Below are positions 18,477-25,832 of a DNA stretch of 63,530 bases, in pieces. The position numbers were made by a program, and so were the translations under genes. Every line of letters starts with the position of its first letter. Position 1 is the stretch's first letter. Origin of the DNA: Oceanispirochaeta sp. M1. GTDB taxonomy: Bacteria > Spirochaetota > Spirochaetia > DSM-2461. The notes below the pieces were generated by a model. That model did no database searches, was not told the origin of the DNA, and was given only the letters and a program-made list of their open reading frames with translations. The stretch covers positions 1 to 63,530 of the forward strand of contig NZ_QQPQ01000032.1 of assembly GCF_003346715.1 (NCBI RefSeq). Reading direction: 5' to 3'.

Positions 18477-19018
18477 TATTAATTCTAGGAGGAGCCAAAT
18501 CGGGTAAAACAGCCTATGCTGAAAATGCGGCTGCAGAACTGGCTCTGAAAAATAATGGACGGGTCATATACCTGGCAAGCGCTCAGGCCTGGGATGATGA
18601 GATGAAACTCAGAATAAAAAGACACCGGGAATCAAGACCGGAGAATTGGATCACCCTGGAAGAAACCCTGTCTGTACCAGAAAAGATCCTTGAGTTTCAG
18701 GCGAAAAAGGGAGATGTCATTCTTTTTGACTGTCTGACCCTGTGGCTCACAAACCTTCTAATGGAACTGGGTGATGATTTTAAACAGATTGAAGCCGAGG
18801 AACTTATATCCCGCAGAGTTTCAGATTTTATTAAAGCATTGGACGATTTTCCCGGGGAAATCATTGTCGTTTCCAACCTGGTAGAACAGGGGCTGGTCTC
18901 GCCAAACTTTCTCGGACGGATATTTCAGGAACTCTGCGGCAGATCTCATCAGACACTGGCGGCTTCAGCATCAGAGGTTTATCATGTAATTGCCGGACTG
19001 GCTCAGAGGCTAAAATAA
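18473..19018 (+). CDS. cobU: Adenosylcobinamide kinase / guanylyltransferase
   Basis: CobU phosphorylates adenosylcobinamide and then transfers GMP to give adenosylcobinamide-GDP. The P-loop GGAKSGKT (6-13) opens the protein, and the histidine that carries GMP is H51 in KRHRESRPENW. FDCLTLWLTNLL and VSNLVEQGLV are family blocks. The length of 181 residues is standard. It overlaps cobD by 4 nt and cobT by one base (TAATG), so the genes are translationally coupled. Confidence 0.97.
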   Translation: MILILGGAKSGKTAYAENAAAELALKNNGRVIYLASAQAWDDEMKLRIKRHRESRPENWITLEETLSVPEKILEFQAKKGDVILFDCLTLWLTNLLMELGDDFKQIEAEELISRRVSDFIKALDDFPGEIIVVSNLVEQGLVSPNFLGRIFQELCGRSHQTLAASASEVYHVIAGLAQRLK

Positions 19019-20079
19019 TGAATAAGACTGAGTTGTCAGATCTATTGAAAACAATATCATCACTTGATTCCAATATTATGAAGGATATAGAGAAGCGCTG
19101 GGATTCACTGACCAAACCGCCTCAGAGCCTTGGAAAACTTGAAACTTTGATTACCAGGCTCGGAGGGGTACAGAAGACCCGGGAGCCGGTCATTGATAAA
19201 AGAACAATTCTCTGTTTTGCTGCGGACCATGGTGTCGTAGCCGAAGGGGTCTCCCCTTCAAAACAGGTGGTTACAGCGGAGATGGTTATGAATTTTCTCA
19301 ATGGCGGAGCAGCCATCTCTGTTCTGTCAGACTGCTGTGGTTGTGAATTAAAAGTATTTAATACTGGTATGGTTCATAAGGTTGAGGATCCCCGTGTGAT
19401 ACAGGCTCCCATTGCACTGGGAACAGCTAATATGCGACGGACAAGAGCAATGACCGAAGAACAGGTCCTTCAGGCCTTGAGTACAGGTTTTGAAGCTGCC
19501 CGGGTTGAAATCAATGCCGGTCGCAATCTTCTTCTCTGCGGTGAAATGGGTGTTGGTAATACGACATCAGCCAGTGCTATTTATGCAGCCCTTACAGGAA
19601 TTGATCCACATAAGATCACCGGTACGGGTGCAGGTCTTCCAAGGGCCAGGGTTGATCATAAAGCTCAGGTTATCATTGAAACACTAAAGCTTCACAACCC
19701 TGATTCTGCAGATCCAATGGATATACTCTCTGCTGTCGGCGGTTTTGAACTTGCCGCTATGTGCGGAGTTATGCTGGCAGGCGCAGTATACGGTTGTGCT
19801 GTTCTGGTAGACGGTTTTATTTCCGGTGCTTCAGCCCTGCTGGCAATGCAGTTTAACCCCTTAGTAAAGGACTATCTTTTCTTTTCTCATCAATCAGGTG
19901 AAGACGGTTTTGCGGAAATCTGCAGGATTTATCAAATAGACCCTCTTGTAGATCTGAATATGCGTCTGGGAGAGGGCACAGGAGCCGTAATGATTCTTCC
20001 CCTGATTGATAATGCTCTCAGTTGTTATTACAAAATGGCCACATTTGCTGAAGCGGGTGTTACCGAGATTTTAATATGA
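19018..20079 (+). CDS. cobT: Nicotinate-nucleotide--dimethylbenzimidazole phosphoribosyltransferase
   Basis: CobT activates the lower ligand base of cobalamin by making alpha-ribazole phosphate. The 353-residue product has CFAADHGVVAEGVSP near 63-77, GEMGVGNTTSASA near 175 and the catalytic glutamate E318 in RLGEGTGAV. These are all hallmarks of the family. It overlaps cobU by one base and cobS by 4 nt. No bluB or bza lower-ligand synthesis gene is nearby, so the base may be taken up or made elsewhere. Confidence 0.97.
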   Translation: MNKTELSDLLKTISSLDSNIMKDIEKRWDSLTKPPQSLGKLETLITRLGGVQKTREPVIDKRTILCFAADHGVVAEGVSPSKQVVTAEMVMNFLNGGAAISVLSDCCGCELKVFNTGMVHKVEDPRVIQAPIALGTANMRRTRAMTEEQVLQALSTGFEAARVEINAGRNLLLCGEMGVGNTTSASAIYAALTGIDPHKITGTGAGLPRARVDHKAQVIIETLKLHNPDSADPMDILSAVGGFELAAMCGVMLAGAVYGCAVLVDGFISGASALLAMQFNPLVKDYLFFSHQSGEDGFAEICRIYQIDPLVDLNMRLGEGTGAVMILPLIDNALSCYYKMATFAEAGVTEILI

Positions 20080-20852
20080 TTGCAAAACTTTTTTATGCTC
20101 TTAGATTTATGACCTCACTGCCCCTTCCCTGGAAGGAGAATGAGGATCTTGTTCAGGTTTCCCGCGCTTCGGGTATGTTCCCCTTTGTTGGTCTGATTAT
20201 CGGGTTTCTCTTACTGGCTGTTCAATATTTTTCTGCTTTTATATTTTCCGGGGTGACAACAGCTCTTCTGCAGACCATTGCCTGGGTCATTATCACCGGA
20301 GGGCTTCATCTGGATGGACTCTCAGATACTATTGATGGCCTGGGAAGCAGGCGTGAACGGGAGCGAATGCTTGAGATCATGAAAGACAGTCATATCGGAG
20401 CCTTCGGCGCTCTGGCTCTTGTGCTGCAAATGCTGCTGAAAACAGCATTGTGTTATGAACTTAATCTGATTGATCCGGCATTGATTCTGCTGGTACCTGT
20501 CACGGCCCGCTGGGGACAGCTGATTGTCATACGTTCTTTCAAACCTGCAAGAAAAGACGGGATGGGACGCTTTTTTCAGGAGCATATGAGGCTTCGTGAA
20601 ATGTCTCTGGGAATTATTACAGTTCTGGCTGTTTATGTGTTATCAGAAAATACTCTTATGCTGCCTCTACTGTTTATTCACGCGGCTGCAGTCTATTTAA
20701 TGGGTCATAACATATCAAAGAAGCTTGGAGGCCTTACAGGTGATGTATACGGCTTTATATGTGAAACAGGAGAGGACCTTATATTAGTTCTAGTGCTGAT
20801 TGCTTCAGCACTGATCAGTTCTGCAGGTATTCAATTTCCACCCATTTTCTGA
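20076..20852 (+). CDS. cobS: Cobalamin synthase (adenosylcobinamide-GDP ribazoletransferase)
   Basis: CobS is an integral membrane enzyme that joins adenosylcobinamide-GDP to alpha-ribazole, completing the nucleotide loop. The signature GGLHLDGLSDTIDGLG (75-90) followed by MKDSHIGAFG is intact. Several hydrophobic helices and a length of 258 residues are normal. It overlaps cobT by 4 nt. Its last 22 bp overlap the 3' end of the convergent PilZ-like gene, leaving no space for a terminator between them. Confidence 0.96.
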   Translation: MIAKLFYALRFMTSLPLPWKENEDLVQVSRASGMFPFVGLIIGFLLLAVQYFSAFIFSGVTTALLQTIAWVIITGGLHLDGLSDTIDGLGSRRERERMLEIMKDSHIGAFGALALVLQMLLKTALCYELNLIDPALILLVPVTARWGQLIVIRSFKPARKDGMGRFFQEHMRLREMSLGIITVLAVYVLSENTLMLPLLFIHAAAVYLMGHNISKKLGGLTGDVYGFICETGEDLILVLVLIASALISSAGIQFPPIF

Positions 20853-21577
20853 ATGATCTCATCCATACCCATTTCAAGGGATGTGAAAATAAAATTAAAA
20901 ATATTATCTTTCTCTGATTCATCAAGATCAAAAACTGCAATATAGATTTTCTTGCCACCGATCATTCTGCTCAGTTCAACTTTACCATGAACAGTTATCT
21001 CATAGACTCCCACTTTCAGTTTCATATCGGAAAAACTCTTACCCACAAGATGTTCCATATCCTTGTCTGATGAAAATGAGAGGGCTTTGGGACTAATATC
21101 ATGCATCCCTTCAGAATAATCATTTCCTTCTACAGTAAAGCTGATTGTGCTTAGATACTTATCAAAATTGCCGTAGCGGACATACTCTCTTTTACCATGA
21201 GCGTTTCCTTCTGTGAGAATCCTGTTCAAATCGGAATAAACTTCCTCATCAGGCCTGTTTAATGCAATATAATCCCTGACCTTATCAGCGAAGCTTACAC
21301 TCTCATTGAAAATTGTATAGACCATAAGATTTTTAAATTCTTCCTGTTTAAGAATCTTATCGGTAAAAGTGCTGAATCCGTCATCTTCATAGGGGTAATC
21401 AGTATTGATAACGAGTATGGAATCAGGATAGGCGGAGAGTATTTTCAGTAGAGACACTGTACTGTTCAGTTTGTAAATCTCAAAACCTTCTCTGAAAAGC
21501 CCTGTAATAATATTTTTTGAAAAGTCGTGGGGCGGATATAGAAAAAATACTTTTTTCCCAAGATCAAATGACTGCAT
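20831..21577 (-). CDS. Response-regulator-like protein with a divergent PilZ domain
   Basis: Residues 1-120 look like a receiver-type alpha/beta fold without the usual phospho-acceptor environment (ILVINTDYPYEDDG). Residues about 127-245 resemble PilZ, the cyclic-di-GMP binding domain. RxxxR is present as R130-R134 in KREYVRYG, and DxSxxG appears as DISPKA (160-165), with Ala replacing the last Gly. Binding is therefore plausible but not certain. The start is supported by AAGGGAG 5 nt upstream. It lies near a c-di-GMP phosphodiesterase and the chemotaxis operon, so a motility output is possible. The assignment is by motif only. Confidence 0.68.
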   Translation of the reverse strand: MQSFDLGKKVFFLYPPHDFSKNIITGLFREGFEIYKLNSTVSLLKILSAYPDSILVINTDYPYEDDGFSTFTDKILKQEEFKNLMVYTIFNESVSFADKVRDYIALNRPDEEVYSDLNRILTEGNAHGKREYVRYGNFDKYLSTISFTVEGNDYSEGMHDISPKALSFSSDKDMEHLVGKSFSDMKLKVGVYEITVHGKVELSRMIGGKKIYIAVFDLDESEKDNIFNFIFTSLEMGMDEIIQKMGGN

Positions 21578-21687
21578 GATAACTCCCTTAAAGATCTATA
21601 ATACTATATTTTAATGGTTTTATACTCTATTTCACAATAGAATTAAATTTTACTGAAATCTGTTTGCGGCTATGATATCCTTTAAAT

Positions 21688-23373
21688 ATGATTTATTTTC
21701 CAACAGTATATTTTTTGCTGAATATCATAACAAGCGGTCTGACACTCTCATTAGCATTCCTTTTTTTCTTTTCACGGGGAAAGCCGATATTCAAAACAGC
21801 TACCATCCTTATGTTTCTGTTCTGGCTGTGGCTTATTTCAGAGTTAATGGAGTATTTTGCTCCTGTTTTTGAAATTAAAATATTTTTTAATACTCTTCAA
21901 TATTTTGCAACAGGTTTTCTGCCTGTTATCTGGTTAAGCTTCTGTTACCAGATCAGGCATAATAAATCTATTTTTGATAAGAAAGTAAACAGACTGATGT
22001 TTCTTTATCCCATTATTGTAATCGGACTTGTATTGAGTAATCCCATACACCATCTGTTATGGTTGAATATTGAGCATTTTACGGGAGATTATGGACTGAC
22101 CAAGGAGCTTCAGCCACTTTTTGATATATTAATAGTCTTTATGTTTTTCTCTATTTTCCTGGGTATCGGGATGCTTGTATATAAACCGACCAGAACCCTG
22201 CTCCAAAGAGGGCGCGGGCGCTGGGTCATCGTCTTTATGGGACTTTTTACAATATCAGTCAGTTTTATAGAATGGCTGGTGGATTACAGACATCATTTTG
22301 AGCTCACTCCCCTGACTCTTACCTTTGTCGGATTTTCAGCTCTCCTGTATATTCAGAACAGTATTAAAACTCAGATCCTACTCAACAAATACAATGTTTT
22401 GGCAACACTGAAAGAGCCTCTGTTCTTGATTAGAGATAATGGAATGATACTTTTTGCAAATGATTCCGCCATCAGAATGTCAGGTATTGCTGAGACACAG
22501 TTCTACGGTATTAATATCAAGTCTCTTATTCCTCCACTCTCTCATATGAAAGAAGGAGTCATCTTTCATAATCACTCCTTTTTCTCGGTAAATATCAATG
22601 CCGTAGAAATTGAGAACGACAGTCTGCTCACCCTGTCACTGACCGAAGTAACAGCCTTAAAGGATTCTGAAATAAGTCTGAAGCACCTGAGCGATGAGCT
22701 GGAGACCCAGATTAAAAACCGTACAGAACGGCTTAATCAGAGTAATCTCAAGCTGGAAAAACTTGTGGAAGAGAAAAATATTCTTTTGCAGGAAGTTCAT
22801 CACAGGGTGAACAATAATCTTCAGATGATCATCAGCCTTTTAAATCTGCAGGGCAGCCGTACAGAAGTAAATGAATTGAAGAATTATCTTAAAGAGGCAG
22901 TTTCCCGGGTTCAGACAATTGCGATGGTGCATCAGATGCTCTATAAGTCTGAAGACTTTTCAAGGATAAATCTTAAATATTATCTGCAGGATCTTTTGAA
23001 ATCCATACTCAAGGAAGATACGGATAATTTAGAAATGGATTTTACAGATATAATCTGTTCAACAAATACATGTATTCAAGTGGGTATGATCATGAATGAA
23101 ATTATTCTGAATGCCCTGAAATACGCCTACAATATTGAAGATGAAAATAAAAAGTTTTTCTGTATGAGCCGTGTTGAAAAACAGAAGGGAGTCACAGACC
23201 TACTGCATATAGAGTTTAGGGATTATGGAAAAGGAATTGATCTTGAGCTTGAGGATGCAAAAAATGAGTCTCTTGGTTTCAAGATTATCAATACCCTTGT
23301 GGAACAGCGTAACGGTGAGCTTAAGATCTATAACGACAATGGTTGTGTCTATGAACTCTGGGTTGAATTATAA
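21688..23373 (+). CDS. Sensor histidine kinase, 7TM N-terminus, PAS, HisKA_2 type
   Basis: The first ~215 residues contain about seven hydrophobic helices like the histidine-kinase 7TM sensor family. A PAS domain follows at about 235-335 (LIRDNGMILFANDSAIRMSG), then a coiled coil. The dimerisation domain is of the HisKA_2 type, with the phospho-acceptor in EVHHRVNNNLQMI (around residue 371). The ATPase has an N box MNEIILNALKYAY (about 468) and DYGKGIDL. No response regulator is adjacent. No ribosome binding site is visible; a TATGAT box ends 11 nt before the ATG. The stimulus is unknown. Confidence 0.9.
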   Translation: MIYFPTVYFLLNIITSGLTLSLAFLFFFSRGKPIFKTATILMFLFWLWLISELMEYFAPVFEIKIFFNTLQYFATGFLPVIWLSFCYQIRHNKSIFDKKVNRLMFLYPIIVIGLVLSNPIHHLLWLNIEHFTGDYGLTKELQPLFDILIVFMFFSIFLGIGMLVYKPTRTLLQRGRGRWVIVFMGLFTISVSFIEWLVDYRHHFELTPLTLTFVGFSALLYIQNSIKTQILLNKYNVLATLKEPLFLIRDNGMILFANDSAIRMSGIAETQFYGINIKSLIPPLSHMKEGVIFHNHSFFSVNINAVEIENDSLLTLSLTEVTALKDSEISLKHLSDELETQIKNRTERLNQSNLKLEKLVEEKNILLQEVHHRVNNNLQMIISLLNLQGSRTEVNELKNYLKEAVSRVQTIAMVHQMLYKSEDFSRINLKYYLQDLLKSILKEDTDNLEMDFTDIICSTNTCIQVGMIMNEIILNALKYAYNIEDENKKFFCMSRVEKQKGVTDLLHIEFRDYGKGIDLELEDAKNESLGFKIINTLVEQRNGELKIYNDNGCVYELWVEL

Positions 23374-23398
23374 TTTGGATCAAGTACTGGATTTATAA

Positions 23399-23435
23399 TA
23401 AAAAAAAGAGATCCGAAATATCGGATCTCTTTTTT
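23399..23435. terminator. Bidirectional terminator between histidine kinase and tRNA-Val
   Basis: A perfect 10-bp stem (23407-23416 with 23421-23430) has a 4-nt loop. It has an A-run on its left and a T-run on its right, so it can terminate the plus-strand kinase and the minus-strand tRNA. Confidence 0.9.
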
Positions 23436-23436
23436 A

Positions 23437-23510
23437 TGGGGAGCGGCGGACTCGAACCGCCGACACCATGCATGTCGAGCATGTACTCTAACCAACTGAG
23501 CTAGCCCCCC
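23437..23510 (-). tRNA. tRNA-Val (anticodon GAC) with C33
   Basis: The cloverleaf is complete: acceptor GGGGGGC pairs with GCTCCCC (one G-T pair), the D arm has GCTC and GG in the loop, the T arm GGCGG/CCGCC encloses TTCGAGT, and the discriminator is A. CCA is not encoded. The anticodon stem CATGC/GCATG encloses the loop TCGACAT, giving anticodon GAC (valine). The base before the anticodon is C, where U33 is nearly universal. No alternative pairing register restores a U33. Confidence 0.9.
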
Positions 23511-23528
23511 TTGGGAATCATCATTTTA

Positions 23529-23556
23529 CGGTTATTGACAGAATTGTCAATAACCG
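23529..23556 (-). terminator. 12-bp perfect hairpin behind cheY
   Basis: Positions 23529-23540 and 23545-23556 form a perfect 12-bp stem with a 4-nt loop, 8 bp after the cheY stop codon. It lacks a T-run, so it may be a weak terminator, a 3' stabilising hairpin or a processing site ahead of the tRNA. It also contains TTGACA on each strand. Confidence 0.5.
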
Positions 23557-23564
23557 TTGCTAAA

Positions 23565-23999
23565 TTATTTTATAGCGCTGACAACCCGTTCGAGAACCTT
23601 TTTACGGTCCAGTGGTTTTACAATATAATTCTTGGCTCCGATCATAAGAGATTTCTTCACCAGATCCTGTTTTCCAAGGGCACTTACCATAATGACATTA
23701 GCATCTTTATCAAACTCAATGATCTTTTCAAGAGCTGTTACACCGTCCATACGTGGCATTGTAATATCCATTGTTACCAGATCAACTTCGGGGTAAAGTT
23801 CTTTATACTTTTCAACACCCTCGGCACCATCCGATGCTGTACCTACAATTTCAAAACCTTCTGATGTCAGAATCTGGCTGATCTGTTTTGTAACAAACAT
23901 GGAATCGTCTACAACAAGAACCTTGATAGACCTACCGTCACCACTTTGTCCTTCCGGGACTCTTTCGTTTATTGAGGGAAAATCACTTGTTGTTTTCAT
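23565..23999 (-). CDS. cheY: Chemotaxis response regulator CheY
   Basis: A single receiver domain of 144 residues carries the acidic pair D31-D32, the phospho-acceptor D78 in VTMDITMPRMDG, the switch Ser in MVSALG (106) and the lysine K128 in VKPLD. An N-terminal extension of about 24 residues precedes the domain. CheY-P carries the signal from CheA to the flagellar switch. The start has AGGAG 6 nt upstream, and only one base separates it from cheX. It is the last gene of the cheA-cheS-cheX-cheY operon, the arrangement known from Treponema. Confidence 0.95.
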   Translation of the reverse strand: MKTTSDFPSINERVPEGQSGDGRSIKVLVVDDSMFVTKQISQILTSEGFEIVGTASDGAEGVEKYKELYPEVDLVTMDITMPRMDGVTALEKIIEFDKDANVIMVSALGKQDLVKKSLMIGAKNYIVKPLDRKKVLERVVSAIK

Positions 24000-24000
24000 C

Positions 24001-24471
24001 TTAGACTCCTAATCGCTCTCTTATGGCCACATTGATTTCGACTTTACCATGAGGCAGTCCCAGTGGAACAATAAGTGCTTCAACATTGATATCAGAAACC
24101 TGCATATTTTCACCGGTAATAATTGCCGGAGGTGTCAGGTCAAATTTAAAACCTAGATCATGCAATTTAGTTACAGCCTGGGCTGTAACCATATTTGCAA
24201 GCTCTGTAATCGTAGCTTTTACCAGCTCATCCATTTCAGTCAGCTCTTCACCGTTCATTGTAGAAGCAATCTTGATTGCTGTCTCTTGAGACATATCAAT
24301 CAGCACTCGTCCTTCTACATCTCCGGCTAGTCCTACTATCGCTGCGACACCCAACACCGGCTGTGTTGATTTTTTAAGATAAAGCTCATCTCTGTTTACT
24401 TCAGTTTGAAGTACTTCCTTGATAATGTTGAATGCAGCTTCAACAAAAGGATTGATATACTCAACTCTCAT
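24001..24471 (-). CDS. cheX: CheY-P phosphatase CheX
   Basis: CheX is the CheC/CheX/FliY-family phosphatase that spirochaetes use to dephosphorylate CheY-P. The catalytic signature E-x2-N is visible as E90 and N93 in TELANMV. The surrounding pattern (VGLAGDVEGRVLIDM and NVAIRERLGV) fits the family. The 156-residue length is normal. GAGGAG lies 8 nt before the ATG. It sits between cheS and cheY in the chemotaxis operon, which supports the assignment. Confidence 0.95.
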   Translation of the reverse strand: MRVEYINPFVEAAFNIIKEVLQTEVNRDELYLKKSTQPVLGVAAIVGLAGDVEGRVLIDMSQETAIKIASTMNGEELTEMDELVKATITELANMVTAQAVTKLHDLGFKFDLTPPAIITGENMQVSDINVEALIVPLGLPHGKVEINVAIRERLGV

Positions 24472-24519
24472 GCAGTATTCTCCTCATTAAATTTAATTAT
24501 ATACTATAGACTCACGATT

Positions 24520-25824
24520 TTAATTTTTTTTATATAATTTATAACTGTTATTCTCAACCACATTCCAACCACTGATACTGATGGGGATTTCGTTGTCTCC
24601 AAGCATAAGCAGACCACCGGGCTTAAGGTTGGCATACATAAAATCCAGCAGCTTCTGCTGAGATGTTTCAGGCAGATAACTTAGTGTATCACGGCAGATG
24701 ACCATGTCCAGAGGGGGCATGGATACATCATTGTTCAGGTCACTGTATTCAAATATGATGCTGTTTTTGATAACTTCATTGAACTGTGAACCACTGCCGG
24801 CGTCAACAAGATATTCACTGTAAAATGAAGAGATCCTGCTTTTGTCAAAGGATAGGCCGGGAGCCGAAGAGATATTTATAAGATCATTATCATTTCCCTG
24901 TACTTTCAGTATGGTTCCAGGATTCTTGTTCTTAAGCATTGAAGCAATTGAATAGGTCTCATATCCGCGTCCGCATCCCGGGTTCCATACAAGAGAATTA
25001 CCCTTCAGATCAGGTAAAATTGGAGTCAGTGAATTGATAATTTCATCACTCCACATCTGACCAGTACCGATGGAGAAAAATCCTTTCAGGAATTCAATTG
25101 CATCTTCTTTGTTCTTAAGCTGAAAGTTGTCTTTTCCCTTTTGTTTTATCCAGCTGTCAAAGCGAGCGGATATCCAGTCGCGGTTAAGAGCGCTGGGATA
25201 GAAACCAAGGTATGTGGCCAGTGTTTCTTCAACAAAACTCTGATTAAGTACTTTATCGGATTTTTCCGGTTTAGGGACTTCAACTTCCTTATATTCCGCA
25301 GCCTGTGCGATATTTCTGATATCTTCCTTGCTGTCACTCTTTGTTTCATTGTTGAAGATTTTTTCAGCATCAAGGATGATGTAAAGGCTTGAATCATTTT
25401 CCACAACACCATCAATATATTTAATATTAATATCTCCAAATAAGGGATGAGGCGGCTGTTTTCTTGATGAATCAATGCCAATAACCTTTTCAATGGAATC
25501 AACAAGTATACCCATTGTGTTGTCCTCAAGTCTGAGGATGATCATATTCTCGTATCCCTTTTCATTGCTTGTTGCGGGAAGGTTGAAGAAGACTCTCAAA
25601 TCTATAACGGAAATGATATCCCCTCTCATATTGTATACACCCCTTACAAAGGGTGCCGAGTTAGGTACAAAAGTAAATTTCTGAGCTTTATGAATCTCTT
25701 TGACCCGCATGATATCGATTCCGTAGTCTTTACCGGCAAGTGTAAAAGTTACCATCTTGAAGTCAATTTTAGCCATTTCGAGCTCTTTCTGCTCTTCTCT
25801 GTTTGTCAGTCCCTGTATGCTCAT
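24520..25824 (-). CDS. cheS: CheW-CheR-like hybrid scaffold protein (CheS)
   Basis: Residues about 20-165 form a CheW domain (FTLAGKDYGIDIMRVKEI, GVYNMRGDIISVIDLR). Residues about 185-434 resemble a CheR methyltransferase. The SAM-binding region reads NPGCGRGYETYSIA where CheR has a GCSTGEEPYS pattern, and CRDTLSYLP and PGGLLMLGDNE follow. Such hybrids are known from Treponema, where the name CheS was used for a structural array component. Altered SAM-site residues make methylation uncertain. GAGG lies 6 nt upstream, and it follows cheA by 8 bp. The hybrid architecture is directly visible; the scaffold role is from literature on relatives. Confidence 0.9.
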   Translation of the reverse strand: MSIQGLTNREEQKELEMAKIDFKMVTFTLAGKDYGIDIMRVKEIHKAQKFTFVPNSAPFVRGVYNMRGDIISVIDLRVFFNLPATSNEKGYENMIILRLEDNTMGILVDSIEKVIGIDSSRKQPPHPLFGDINIKYIDGVVENDSSLYIILDAEKIFNNETKSDSKEDIRNIAQAAEYKEVEVPKPEKSDKVLNQSFVEETLATYLGFYPSALNRDWISARFDSWIKQKGKDNFQLKNKEDAIEFLKGFFSIGTGQMWSDEIINSLTPILPDLKGNSLVWNPGCGRGYETYSIASMLKNKNPGTILKVQGNDNDLINISSAPGLSFDKSRISSFYSEYLVDAGSGSQFNEVIKNSIIFEYSDLNNDVSMPPLDMVICRDTLSYLPETSQQKLLDFMYANLKPGGLLMLGDNEIPISISGWNVVENNSYKLYKKN

Positions 25825-25832
25825 TCTTTACC

